From Zygnema cylindricum (taxonomy: Eukaryota; Streptophyta; Zygnematophyceae; Zygnematales; Zygnemataceae), in assembly GCA_037447655.1 (NCBI GenBank), contig JBBHKE010001816.1:60001-124000 (forward strand): a stretch of 64,000 nucleotides of DNA, given 5' to 3'. The position numbers and the translations under genes are program-made. Position 1 is the stretch's first letter. Every line of letters starts with the position of its first letter. Shown here in pieces: positions 32,204-45,059 of this stretch. Below the pieces are notes generated by a model. That model ran no database searches. It saw only the letters and a program-made list of their open reading frames with translations, and was not told the origin of the DNA.

Positions 32204-34985
32204 TCACTTCCCTTCTTTAATTCCATAGGAGTGGTACAACTATTAGCCTTGTCCATTTGGATTTTTTCTAACATGTTTCCAATGGCCTTCGTTTGAGTTA
32301 ATATTTTTATCTTTCTATCTTTGTCTCTCTCTACCTGAATTCCCAAAATATACCTTGGTTTTCTTCTATATCCTCCATCTCAAATCTTCCTTTTAGAACA
32401 TTTTTCAACTTATTTATTTTATCCATTTATTTACTTAAAACAAGCAAATCATCAACATAAATTGCAATAAAAATAATTCCTTCCTCATCTTCAAACAAAT
32501 AAATGGAGTGATCTGAGCTGATCCGAATATATCCCAAACCTGTAACAAACTCATCGAGCTTCTTGTTGCATTGTCAGGGCGCCTGTTTCAGCCCATACAA
32601 AGATTTGATCAATCAGCATACCTTGCTTTCCTCCCCTTGCTCCACAAATCCTTCGGGCTGTCGCATAAAAATTTCCTCTTCCAACTCTCTATTTAGGAAG
32701 GCCGTCTTTATGTCCATCTGATGCACTTCCATGTTTTTTGCTGTCGCCATGCTGAGAAGTATCCGAACCGAAGGAAACCTGATGACCGGAGCAAAAGTCT
32801 CCTCGTAGTCAATTCCCTCTTTCTAGGTATATCCATTTGCCCCTAACCAGCCTTGTAGCGCTCAATGGTGTTATCTGGGTTGAGTTTCAGCTTAAACACC
32901 CACTTACAACCAATTGGCTTCCTGTCAGGAGGACAATCCACCAATTCCCGTGTATTAGCCGCCATAATTGAGGCCATCTCCTCATTAATGGCTGTCTTCC
33001 ACCGGTTTCTCTCAAGACAAGTCATTCCCTCATTATAAGTTTGAGGTTCATCTGGGTGAGATAGTTTGGTTACATTATTGTTAACTTGCCTCTCTTGCAG
33101 TCTTTTGCTGCTTCTTCTTCCTCCCTCAAACTCGGTTGCCGGAATAAATGGCTCTCTTGGATTCTTCCGAACAGTTTCTACTACTCCCCTATCCCTTGAT
33201 TCCGGGTCGATTTCCACCACGTCTTTCGCTTCAGTTAGAGTTAATACTAGGGGTGTTGCATTTGGGTCTTTCTCGATCTGGTCTGGACATGCAAGATCAT
33301 CATCTTCTTGAAATCCTGGATAGTCAGGAAGCTCAAAGTCATCAAAATTTTCTGACTCAAATCTGATTCTGACTGTCTTTGAATGCTTAAAGGGATCTAT
33401 AGATTTTCCTTCATCCATAACCACTAGATGCTTCACTAGGATAATATCCTCTCTTTTGTGATCATACACTCTATATCCTTTTACATCTTCATCATATCCT
33501 AGTAAATATCTTGGTGTTCCTTTTCGGTCTAACTTCTAGTTTGTCGGATCTGTGTCTAACCTGAACACTTGACTACAGAAAACCTTTAAGTGTGAAACAT
33601 CTAGTTTTCGGCCTGTCCATCTCTCATAGGGTGTTTAGCCTTTTACTGCGGAAGTAAGAACTTTATTCTTGAGATAACTTGCGCAGTTTATTACTTCGGC
33701 CCAAAACTACTTTCCTATCTTGTTATCTGACAACATACTCTTAGCATTATCACTCAGTGTTCTATTTCATTTTTCAGCTACACCATTCTGCTCAAGATTT
33801 TCAGGAACTGTCTTTTGGTGTTGCACTCCATCTTCTCTCAGAAAATCCTCAAACTAGTTAGAGGTATACTCTCCACCATTGTCACTCCTTACTCTCTTAA
33901 TTGAGGTTTCATCGAGTTTTTCACTCCAAGCATTATATTGTTTAAAACATTCATGAGCCTTTGACTTATTTTTAAAATAATACACCCTGGAATACTGAGA
34001 CCAATCATTGGTGATAGTCATAAATCTCTTCCCCCCGGGTGATGGCACTCTGGCTGGCCCCCAAATATCTATGTGCACTAAATCTATAATCTTTTCTCCC
34101 TTATAGGTGGCAGTTTTTGGGAAGGGTAACGTGTGTGCTTTACCTTGAGCACATCCACTACAATTACTTAGATTCTCACTTTCACCGAACTGAATCCCTT
34201 CCACTACTCCCATCTTTTTCGTCTCTCTTAACTTATCTAGATTCACATGCCCAAGCCTCTTATGCCACAATATTATATCATGAACACGAGCATAATAAAG
34301 TTTCTTCATTTTATTGCTTAAAATTAGCCTAAACATCCCTTAGCTACCTTTTTGAGCAGTAAAATAAACTTCCGCCTCAAAACTAGCAATAAAGACTTCT
34401 TTCCTAGTGCTAGTATCAAAACCACTATCATCTAATACAGACGTAGAGATGAGGTTTTTGTTCAGCTCCGGAATAAACAATACATCAGAGAATGTAACTA
34501 TGGATGTCTTTCTTTCTACTAACACTTTGAGATCTACTAATCCTACAAGAGTAGTAATGAATATCCTCCTATCCCTGTACTCAATCTCTACAGTGGGAAT
34601 CTTTCTTATCTTAGTGAACAGGTGTTTATCTTTACACATGTGCATAGATGCACTTGAATCTACAATCCAACCCGCTTCACCTTTCAATCAACCGAAAGCA
34701 TATTCCTGCTTTCGTGGAATTTCGACCTCGTTTTTCGCTTCCAACTCCTCATCCAATAGGAGTTCATCGTCCTCGTCCTCGAATTCCGCCTCATGTACCT
34801 GTGTCAAAAGGGCATTTTTCTTTCCTCTCGGGGGTTCACCGCTGTGCCCCACCTTTAACCGCAGCTCGGTTAAGTTAGGGCACTCAGCCATATAGTGCCG
34901 TGGTTTCTTACAAAAATGGCACAAACCCTTGGGAGTCCTTGGTCCGAACTCCTCAGTTTGATTGTTGTGCCCCTCCCCTCGATAA
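32204..34985 (-). pseudogene. CopD RT, integrase, protease and knuckle region
   Basis: Minus-strand continuation with many stops and frameshifts. It contains RT (about 32210-33000, YVDD region near 32450), a spacer with the GGRRSSKRLQ block, the integrase core, and the integrase zinc region (CSGCAQGK near 34160). The protease reads IVDSSASMHMC (Gly of DSGA replaced by Ser) near 34650, and the knuckle CHFCKKPRHYMAEC is near 34900. It stops at 34985 where CopG begins. It is older than CopB and CopC, judged by lesion density. Confidence 0.8.
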
Positions 34986-36041
34986 TGTAGAAATTAAAGG
35001 TACATTTTTAGTATTTTCTAGGTCTAAATAGAAATATAGAAAGAAGCCAGGGTAGTCTACCTCTAACTTCTCTCTCCTAACTCTCAAACTTGTCGCAGTC
35101 ACTGAGAAATTGGAGAGGGAGCTAGAGCCATGGCTACCTAGGCTATCCAAAGGTTTACGGGAAATTTATATTAGTTAGGGTTTATTTATTTAAAAGGAAA
35201 GTGCCGGCGACAGGAATTGATCCTTTTACCTACCGGCCGGCAGACTAGATGTAGCCAGTAGCCTTAGCCGTTAACTCCAGGGATAACATTACGTAGTATA
35301 TGATTTGATATTTATCTAAACACGTAAACGTAGGATAAATCATTTAACTGTAATTGTTTACGGTATACATAGATCTGGTAATGTATAAGTACAAAATACG
35401 GTACGAGCAAGAAATCAATACCGCGCATTTATTTCTTAAGTGAAACGAATATCGCGCATGTATTCATTACGGCTACGATTAAAATCCATTCTAATCGGAC
35501 GGCCGGAATTAGCGCCGAGATCGCGGAAGAAGATTTCGGCGGTTTGTGGCCATCGCCACATCGAATGACGCGTGGCGAAGTTACATTGGATCATGGAATC
35601 TCCGGAGATTATGGCACCAAATCCGGATATGACATTTGTCGACATTTAGGCCATGTCGTACAATGTCCGTACATAAACTACACCGGCAGCTGTACTTTTG
35701 CGTACAAAACTGTATTCTGATTGGTTCCGTACATCGGTAGATAGAGTCTGTGAGAGAGATAGGACTTAGAAAAATTAGGAGATAGGACCCTCTCTCCTAT
35801 AGAGCTTCTGTACAAAAGGTCAACTTTGACCCTCTATAACTTACTGCTCAGGTGAGCAAATTCAGAGATTCTTTTTGCTATCGACTCAGGGGAGTCTTGT
35901 CTTCACAAAGGTGAAGTTGTTTAGAGTTTTTGTCTGCCATGGTGGCAGTTATTTTTGCTGAAACACAAAGGGGTCAGGGCTATCCTAGAGGCTTCTTAGA
36001 AGCTGTCCACTCTGAGGACTTATGGAGGTCTCGCAGTTTCA
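34986..36041 (+). repeat. CopG 5' LTR
   Basis: TGTAGAAATTAAAGG...CGCAGTTTCA. It contains five GTAC cores at 35660-35735 (a sixth mutated), GATTGG, the inverted W-box pair near 35818, and an antisense tRNA-like part near 35210-35290. Confidence 0.88.
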
Positions 36042-39000
36042 CGTTATAGGCCCACCCTCTAAGGTACTAATCTTTAATGGAACTGGCTTCATATACTGGG
36101 AAAGTATGATCATAGGAGCTCTATGCGAAAAAAGGTTTTGGGGGATAGTGAGTGGACGGTTGGGGCGTCCATCAAGTTTTAGAATTCCTCCAGGGTTTGG
36201 AGGAAGCAGATTCACCAGAAAAGGGGATCCACCTTCAACGGAGGAAATAAAAGAAGGAGGGGTGGTGGACAAAGGAAAGGAGAAGGAGGCGACCACACCA
36301 ATAACAACTGGTTCGGCATTCATGTCACCTATTCCGAGGAACGAGGAGAATGATACTCAAACCTGGGACTTCAACAATATGGCGGCAAAGCACTTCATCC
36401 TACGCCATCTCACTGTAGGACTTGCATGTCCTCATTTGCAGGTAGAAAGGGCATCCGATCTTTGGATGGCTCTCATAGAGATGTACCGAAATGGTACGAT
36501 TCAGCAACAACAATTGGCTGATCAGAAAGTTAAGGAGTATGTATACAAATAGGGGAAGATGTTGGATTTTTGCAATGAGCTTGCTACACTCTTCATGGAG
36601 CTAGAGAGTGCGGGAAAAGATTTTAGTGAAAAAGAAAAGGTTAACTTTTTACTTGATGAAGTTACCCGATGAGTTCGAGAACATAGTCAACCGTGTGCAG
36701 GACTTGCCGGACTCGAGGTGGATATGGAACTCAGTGGTAGGGATGATTCTCGTTCGGGAGAATACGATTGAGATCCGAAGAGGAGGAAAGAGTGGCCAAG
36801 CCTTAGCAACTGCGACCGATTGGAGGAAAAAGGATTCCCGGAAACCGGTCGGAAACTATGGCGGGAGGGAGCAGAAAAAACAGGTTGGCGAGTTCGGACC
36901 AAGGGTTCCCAAAGGTTTATGTCATTTTTGTAAGAAACCTGGGCACTATATGGCAGAGTGTACTAAACTAACCGAGCTTCGGTTAAAGGAGGGGCAGACC
37001 GGTGGTACCCCAAGAGGAAAGAAAAAGGCCCTTGTGACACAGGTACATGAGACGGAATCGGAGGACGAGGAAGATGAGCTCCTTCTGGATGAGGAGTTGG
37101 AGGCGAAAAACGAGGTCGAAATACCACGAAGGCAGAAATGTGCTTACGGTGGATTGAAAGGTGAAGCAAGCTCGATTGTAGATTCAAGTGCCTCCATGCA
37201 CATGTGTAAAGATAGGCACCTGTTCACTAAGATAAGAAATATTCCCACCGTCAAGATAGAGTACGGGGATGGAAGGATAGTCACCACTACTCTTGTAGGA
37301 TCGGTAGATTTGAAAGTGTTAGTAGAAGGAAAGACATCCATAGTAACATTCTCCGATGTGTTGTTTATTCCGGAGCTGAACAAAAACCTTATCTCTACAT
37401 CCGTATTAGATGATAAGGGTTTTTTTACTAGCTCTAGGGAAGGAGTCTTTACTGCTAGTTTTGAGGAGGATGTCTATTTCATTGCTGAGAAAGGTAGCCA
37501 TGGGATGTTTAGGCTGGTTTTAAGTAATGAAAATAAGAAACTTTATTATGCAAGTGTTCATGATATTATGATGAGGCAATAAGAGGCTTGGGCATGTGAA
37601 TCTAGACAAGTTAAGAGAGATGAAAAAGATGGGAGTGGTGGAAGGGATTAAGTTTAGTGAGAATGATAATATAAGTGATTGTAGTGGATGTGCTCAAGGT
37701 AAAACACACAGATTACCCTTTCCTAAAATAGCCACCTATAAGGGAGAAAAAATTCTAGATTTAGTACACACAGATATTTGGGGACCGGCTAAAGTGCCCT
37801 CACCGGGGGGGAAGAGATTTATGATAACTATCACTGATGATTGGTCTCGGTATTCCCGAGTGTATTTTTTGAAAAACAAGTCCGAAGATCAGGATTGTTT
37901 TAGACAATATAAAGCATGGAGCTAAAAACTTCATGAAACTCCAATCAAGAGAATAAGGAGTGACAATGGTGGAGAGTATACTTTTAACCAGTTTGAGGAT
38001 TTTCTGAGGGAAGATGGGGTTCAACACCAAAAGACAGTTCCAGAAAACCTGGAACAGAATGGAGTAGCTGAAAGGTTAAATAGAACATTAAGTGATGGTG
38101 CTAGAAGTATGTTGTCAGATAAGAAGATAGGAAAAAGGTTTTTGGCAGAAGCAATGAACTGTGCTAATTACCTCAAAAATAGAGTTCTTACTTCAACTAT
38201 AAAAGATCAAACACCTTATGAGAGATGGACAGGCCGGAAACCAGACTTATTTCACTTAAAGGTTTTCGGCAGTCAAGTATTCAGTCTAGATACAGATCGG
38301 TCTAATTGGAAGCTAGATCGTAAAGAAAAAACCGGGATACTTATTAGGATATGATGAGGATGTAAAAGGATATAGAGTTTATGATCTAAAAAGAGAAGAT
38401 ATAATCTTAGTAAAGCATCTAGTAGTTATGGATGAAGGAAAGTCAGTGGATCCCTTCAAATATACAAAGTCAGTAAAAATCAGATTTGAGTCAGAAAAAT
38501 TCCGATGACTTTGAGCTCCCTAACTATCCAGGTTTTAGAGAAGATGACATTCTTGCAGATATAAATGAAACCGAAAAGGACTCGGCTATGGAAACTCCAG
38601 TGACAACTCTACCCGAAGCGGAAAACGTGGTGGAAATTGATTCGGAATCAAGGGATAGGGGAGAAGTTGAGTTTGATCGAAAGAATCCACGAGAACCATC
38701 TATTCCGGCCTCAGATTTTGAGGGGGGAAGGAGAAGTAGCAAAAGACTGCAAGAAAAACAGGTTAATAACAAGGTAACTAAACTATCTCATCAAGATGAA
38801 CCTCAAAATTATGGAGAGGCGATGACTTGTCCAGAAATAAACCGGTGGAAGACAGCCATCAATGAGGAGATGGCCTCAATTATGGCAGCCGATATTTGGG
38901 AGCTGGTGGATTGTCCACCTAACCGAAAACCAATCGGTTGTAAGTTGGTTTTAAAATCTAAACTGAACCCAGATAACACAATCAAGCGCTACAAGGCCCG

Positions 39001-40384
39001 ATTAGTGGCAAAGGGATTTACACAAAAAGATAGAATTGACTACGAGGAAACCTTTGCCCCGGTGGTCAGATTTCCCTCCGTCCGCAACCTTCGCAGCTTG
39101 GCAGGAGCGGAAGACATGGAAGTGCACCAGATGGACATCAAGACAGCCTTTTTGCATGGAAAATTGTAAGAGGAGATCTTCATGCGACAACCCGAAGGGT
39201 TTGTGGAGGAAGGAGAGGAGAGTAAGGTATGCCGGCTGATTAAATCTCTTTATGGCTTGAAACAGGCGCTTCGACAGTGGAATAAGAAGCTTAATGAGTT
39301 TCTTACCGGTCTGGGATATATCCGGATCAGCTCATATCACTCAATCTATGTTTTCGAAGATGAGGAAGGTTTTATATTTATTGCAATTTTTGTTGATGAT
39401 TTACTTGTCCTAAGTAAATCAATAGAAAAAATTAATAAACTGAAAACCGATCTTAAGGGGAGATTTGAAATGAAGGATATGGGGGAAGCAAAATATATTT
39501 TGGGAATTCAAGTAGAGAGAGACCGAAAAAGAAAAATTATAAGATTGACTAAAAAGGAAGCAATAGGGAACATGCTTGAAAAATTTCAAATGGATAAAGC
39601 TAATAGTTGTACAACTCCAATGGAGTTGAAGAAGGGAAGTGAGGGGAGTAAGGAAGAAGGAGTCATAGTCTTAGAAGAGGAATTATCTCCTAAAGAACAG
39701 AAGTTCATGCAGACTATTCCTTATAGACAAGTAGTGGGAAGTCTAATCTATTTTATGAATTGTACTCAGCCGGATTTAGCTGCAGCTGTAGGAGTGCTGA
39801 GTAGAAGTTTAAATGCTCCCACTAAGAGGGATTGGGACGCAGCTAAGAGAGTCCTTAGATACTTGATAGGAACTAGGGATCTATGGTTGCATTTGGGTGG
39901 GGAGAATATTGACATAACTACTTGGACTGATTCCAGTTATGGTGATGCTCCGATGAGGAGATGCACTTCTGGATATGTATTATATGTGGGTGATGGGGCT
40001 TGCTGTTGGAGTAGCAAACAGCAAAAAGTTATTGCTCAGTCCACCATGGAGGCTGAGTATATGGCCTCTTGCTCTGCTGTAAAAGAATTGATGTGGGTCA
40101 AGTCTTTGCTTGGTGAGCTTGGTCACCTTAAGAGTGGTGTGCAGATTTTTTTTTGTGATAATCAGGCAGCAATCGCTATTTCTGCCAATCCTAAACATCA
40201 TTTTAAAGCCAAACACATGGACATCAGACTCAGCTTTGTTAGAGAGAAGGTAGAAAAAAAAATAATCAGTTTATAGTACAGACCAGATAGTGAGATGGTA
40301 GCAGATATGATGACCAAACCTGTGCCTTCCCCTAAGGTAATTTTCTGCAGGGAGAAGTGCGGTCTGAAATTAAAGATTAACTAG
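36022..40384 (+). pseudogene. CopG gag-pol polyprotein (broken)
   Basis: Opens at an ATG in U5 (36022, MEVSQFHVIG). The primer-site ATG is mutated to ATA. Domains in order: gag to about 36980 with knuckle CHFCKKPGHYMAEC, protease IVDSSASMHMC (DSGA changed to DSSA) near 37180, integrase 37560-38280, spacer 38480-38800, RT with FVDD in place of YVDD near 39390, and RNase H to TAG at 40382-40384. Stops or shifts occur near 36550, 36655, 37580, 37923, 38330, 38505, 39168 and 40275. Confidence 0.85.
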
Positions 40385-40397
40385 AAAATAAGGGGAG

Positions 40398-41451
40398 TGT
40401 AGAAATTAATGGTACATTTCTAGTATTATCTAGATCTAAATAGAAATATAGAAAGAAGCCAAGGCAGTCTACATCTAACTTCTCTGTCCAAACTGTCAAA
40501 CTTGTCGCAATCACTGAGAAATTGGAGAGGGAGCTAGAGCCATGGCTACCTAGGCTATCCAGAGGTTTACGGGAAATTTATATTAGTTAGGGTTTATTTA
40601 TTTAAAAGGAAAGTGCCGGCAACATGAATTGATCCTTGTACCTACCGGTCGGCAGACAAGATGTAGCCGGTAGATTTAGCCGTTAACTCAGGGATAACAT
40701 TACGTAGTATATAATTTGATATTTATCTAAACACGTAACCGTAGGATAAATCATTTAACTGTAATTGTTTACGGTATACATAGATCTGGTAATGTATAAG
40801 TACAAAATACGGTACGAGCAAGAAATCAATACCGCGCATTTATTTCTTAAGTGAAACGAATATCGTGATGTATTTATTACGGCTACGATTAAAATCCATT
40901 CTAATCGGACGGCCGGAATTAGCGCCGAGATCGCGGAAGAAGATTTCGGCGGTTTGTGGCCATCGCTACATCGAATGACGCGTGGCGAAATTACATTGGA
41001 TCGTGGAATCTCCATAGATTATGGCACCAAATCCGGATATGACATGTGTCGACATTTAGGCCATGTCGTACAATGTCCGTACATAAAGTACACCGGCAGC
41101 TGTACTTTTGCGTACAAAACTGTATTCTGATTGGTTCCGTACATCGGTAGATAGAGTCTGTGAGAGAGATAGGACTTAGAAAAATTAGGAGATAGGACCC
41201 TCTCTCTCAGAGAGCTTCTGTACAAAAGGTCAACTTTGACCCTCCATAACTTACTGTTCAGGGGAGCAAATTCAGAGATTCTTTTTGCTATTGACTCAGG
41301 GGAGTCTTCACTTCACAAGGGTGAAGTTGGTCAGAGTTTTTGTCTGCCAGGGTGACAGTTATTTTTGCTGAAACACAAAGAGGTCAGGGTTATCCTAGAG
41401 GCTTATTGGAAGCTGTCCACTCTGAGGACTTATGGAGGTCTCAAAGTTTCA
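40398..41451 (+). repeat. CopG 3' LTR
   Basis: TGTAGAAATTAATGG...AAAGTTTCA, following the polypurine tract. Several tens of differences from the 5' LTR are visible, including small indels near 40862, so it is older than CopC. Confidence 0.88.
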
Positions 41452-42230
41452 TCCGACGTGTTTTGTGGAATCATTGTTCCTCTTATCGGTCCGGCTACGA
41501 AGACTTGTCCACTCTTTCCTCCCCTTCGGATCTCAATCGTATTCTCCCGAACGAGAATCATCCCTACCATTGAATTCCAAATCCACCTTGAGTCCGCCTA
41601 GTCCTGCACACGGTTGACTATGTTCTCAAACCCATCGGGTAACTTCATCAGTAAATAGTTAACCTTTTCCTTTTCACCAAATATTTTTCCAGCACTCTCT
41701 AGTTCCATGAAAAGTGTAGCAAGCTCATTGCAAAAATCCAACATCTTCCCCCCATTGTATACATACTCGTTAATTTTCTAATCAGCCAAGTGTTGTTGCT
41801 GAATCCTATTACTTCGGTACATCTCTATGAGAGCCACCAAAAGATCAAATGCCCTCTCTACCTGCAAATGAGAAGATGCAAGCCCTTGAGTAAGATGGCG
41901 GAGGATGAAGTGCTTAGCTGCTAAATTGTTGAAGTCACAGGTATCGATAACATTCTTATCAATCCTCGGACTAGGTGACATCAATGCCGAACCGGTTGCT
42001 ATTGGTGTGACCGTCTTTTTTTTCTTTCCTTTGTCTACCACCTCCCCTTCCTTTGTCTCCAGTGTTGAAGATGGATCTGCATCTCTAATGAATCTGCCTC
42101 CTGTAAACCCTAGAGGGATCCTAAGACTTGATGGACGCCTCACCCGTCCACTCACTATTCCCCAAAACCGTTTCTCACATAGAGCTCATGTCATCATACT
42201 TTCCCAAATATGAAGCCAGCTCCATTGAAT
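41452..42230 (-). pseudogene. CopD gag, N-terminal part
   Basis: Continues CopD leftward in coding order. A frame at 42155-41778 reads MSGRVRRPSSLRIP, then FILRHLTQGLASSHLQV, the conserved gag helix region. The reading passes LLMKLPDEFENIV-like sequence near 41640, with stops. It is cut on its 5' side by a solo LTR at the initiator region. Confidence 0.78.
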
Positions 42231-42235
42231 ATGGG

Positions 42236-43233
42236 TGCAACTCTGTGTCCTCCATTTCGACCAAGAATGAGGAAGCCTTTAGGAAGTTTTTTGACTAACC
42301 CACTTTCAACAAGAGCAACTGCTACCCTAGCAGATAAATAGATAACCTGACTGCACCCCTGTGCAGTGTGGACTCCCCTGAGACCACAGCAAAAGCAATC
42401 ACTGAAAACGCCTTACCAGGCGATTAATTATCAAGCGAGAAAGATGCCAATATTTATACAAGCTTGTTGGGAGAGAGGCGGCTACCTCCTCAATCCACTA
42501 AGTCCTAAACCCTCTCACAACCCCTATCTACTGAAGTATGGGACCAATCAGAAGACTGCATAGTACAGAAAAGTACCATGGCTGATGTACTTTTTGTACG
42601 GCCTGTGTACGATAAGGCCATGGAGTGGACGCCTGTCTCCTTCGGACTTGTCCTCACGCTCCTTCGGATTCCGGCTTCCCAATGACATATTGCCAAGTGT
42701 CGCTAGGTTATGTTACATCCATAACCGCCAAAGTGGCCATTCCAGGATCTCGATGATGATGTGAGCCGTCGGATCTAAGTCGGCTTTAATTTCCAGTCGT
42801 TCAAAACAAATGTTCGGTACATTTGTTTCTCGCGCACTTAATTTCCAAACTAGCTTCTATGTATCCTATTTGTAATTCCGTTAATCAGATTAGTCGTCTA
42901 TCTATTGTTTAAATAGCTATCGAACCCTATGTATCCTAACGGACTACTACTAGAGACTGGTAAGGGTTGACGGCTATGCCTCGCATTACCGGTCGGAGGT
43001 TCGAGTCCTGCCGAACTCAACCTTTTTGGTTGAGAGTGACTTAGGTCACTCTAAAGCCCCGCCTATGGAGCTAGGGAAGCCATGGCTTCACCGCCCTCTC
43101 TCTCCTTCAATGACTACAACAAGTATGGGGGTCGAAGAGAGAAGGTGGAGGCAAGCTGCCTGTGCTTTTCTTTTCTTTTTTATTTTAATTAAGACCTAGA
43201 AAAATACCTCCCCTAAATCTAGTGATTTCAACA
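42236..43233 (-). repeat. Solo LTR in CopD gag start, TSD ATGGG
   Basis: 998 bases, TGCAACTCTGTGTCC...TGATTTCAACA, with ATGGG on both sides (42231-42235, 43234-43238). It matches the CopH LTR subtype. It includes a B-box GGTTCGAGTCC at 42998-43008, then TTTTT at 43022, and an AAACAAATG/CATTTGTTT inverted pair near 42805-42827. An open orientation is assigned by alignment with CopH. Confidence 0.88.
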
Positions 43234-43263
43234 ATGGGCACCCTAGAGGGTGGGCTTATAACC

Positions 43264-44299
43264 TGTAACACTGAGACCTCCATAGGTCCTCAGAGTAGGC
43301 AGCTCACACGAAGCTTCTAGGATAACCCTGACCCCTTTGTGTTTCAGCAAGAATAACTGCCACCCTGGCAAACAAAAACTCTGACCACCTTCACCTTTGT
43401 GATTGCAAGCCTACCTTGAGTTGATAGCAAAAAGAATCTCTGAATTTGCTCCCCTGAGAAGTAGGTTATCAAGGGTCAAAGTTTACATTTTGTACCGAAG
43501 CTCTATAGGAGAGAGGGTCCAATCTATCAATTTTTTCTAAGTCCTATCTCTCTCTAAAACTCTATCTACTAAAGTACGACACTAATCGTAATACTGTATT
43601 GTACATAAGGGTACAGGTGTCGGTATACTTTTTGTAGGGCCATTGTACAACATGGCCAACAAGTTGACACGTGTCTTTTTTGGATTCGTTTATGTAATCC
43701 CCGGAGATGCCGTAATCCAATGTGATTGTGCCACTTGGAAATTGATTTGATGTCAATCGGAAGTCGCCGAAAACCTATTCTGCGATCTCGGCATGCTTCG
43801 TGGCCGTCCGATTAAGCCGGATTACAATCGTGGTCGTCATAAATACTTGCGTTATATTTATTTTTTCTTCGAACCAAGATGTGCAGTATCCGTTTTGGAT
43901 TTGCCGTACGCTGTACATTATAAATTGTATCTATGTCTAAATAACCTGTTAAATTAAATAGCCAACGTGTTAACATTTAAATAGCTACGAAACCTTATAT
44001 CCTGTAACCTTGATCTTAGACTAATTGACTAAGGTAACCGGCTACCGGCTAACCTGACGAAGGGCAGGTACCAAGTTCAAATCCTGGGTCCGTCAAGATC
44101 TATTTTGGTAAAATCTACCAACCTAATGTATATCCCCGTCGGGATAGCATAGGCGGAAATAGCTTTTTCTCCCTCTCCAACTTTCAATGACTGCGACAAG
44201 TGTGGGAGTTGGAGAGAGGAGTTAGAGGCAGAATGCCTCTGCTTCTTTTCTGTATTTTACAAAACCTAGAAAATATTAAAATAGCCTTTAATTACTACA
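43264..44299 (-). repeat. LTR shared by CopD and CopD'
   Basis: 1036 bases, TGTAACACTGAGACC...TTAATTACTACA. On its left is the CopD primer-binding site (degraded GGTTATAAGCCCACC). On its right is the polypurine complement and the RNase H end of CopD'. A single LTR therefore serves as 5' LTR of one copy and 3' LTR of the next. Confidence 0.82.
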
Positions 44300-45059
44300 C
44301 TCCCCTTATTTTCTAGTCACTCTTTATTTTAAGACCACACTTCTCCCGGCAGAAAATTAGTTTAGGGGAAGGCACAGGTTTGGTCATCATATCTGCTACC
44401 ATTTCACTATCTGGTTTATAATCCAAACTGATTATCTTGTTTTCTACTTTCTCCCTAACAAAGTTAAGTCTAATATCCAAATGTTTGGCTTAAATTTGAT
44501 GTTTACGATTGGTAGAAATGGCAATGGCAGGATGAATATCACAAAACACTTTTTGGACACCACTCTTAAGATGACCAAGCTCACCAAGCAAAGACTTGAC
44601 CCACATTAATTCTTTTACAGCAGAGCAAGAAGCCATGTACTCAGCCTCCATGGTGGACTGAGCAATGACCTTTTACTGCTTGCTGCTCTAGCAGCAAGCC
44701 CCATCACCCACATACAATACATATCCAGATGTGCATCTCCTCATAGGAGCATCCTAATGGCTTGCATCACTCCAAGTGGTGATGTTAGTATTGTTCCCAC
44801 CCAAATGCAACAATAGATCCCTAATCCCTATGAGATATCTCAGGACTCTCTTAGCTGCCTTCCAATCTTTCTTAGTGGGAGCATTCAGACTCGTACTTAG
44901 TACTCCTACAGCTGCGACTATGTCGTGACGGGTACAATTCATGAAATATATTAGGTTGCCCACTACTTGTCTATAAGGGATGGTCTACATAAATCTTTTC
45001 TCTTCAAGGCCTACCTTATCATCTAAAATTATAACTCCCTCTACAACACTCGCCTCACT
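44300..45059 (-). pseudogene. CopD': RNase H end of a second CopD copy
   Basis: Minus-strand RNase H and RT tail, roughly 93% similar by eye to CopD 30852-31610. It contains YMNCTR-like sequence near 44940 and the QSTMEAEYM block near 44640, with more stops than CopD. It ends at TCACT (45055-45059), the same base where CopD carries its solo LTR. Confidence 0.8.

Larger units (their letters stand above)
34986..41451 (+). mobile_element. CopG: Ty1/copia retrotransposon inside CopD gag
   Basis: LTRs at 34986-36041 (1056 bases) and 40398-41451 (1054), on the opposite strand to CopD. The polypurine tract AAAATAAGGGGAG lies before the right LTR. Left flank GATAA and right flank TCCGA do not match, and the CopD gag seems to lose about 3 bases at the junction. 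Compared with CopC, its LTRs are the same family but much more diverged. Confidence 0.87.
30632..44299 (-). mobile_element. CopD: old copia element carrying three nested insertions
   Basis: Consists of a truncated left LTR (30632-30851) and an internal region interrupted by a solo LTR (31611-32203), CopG (34986-41451) and another solo LTR (42236-43233). The right LTR is 43264-44299. The internal segments rejoin in order when the insertions are removed. CopC occupies or replaces the missing part of the left LTR. The right LTR is followed directly by another 3' pol end (CopD'), so the two copies share it. Confidence 0.82.
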
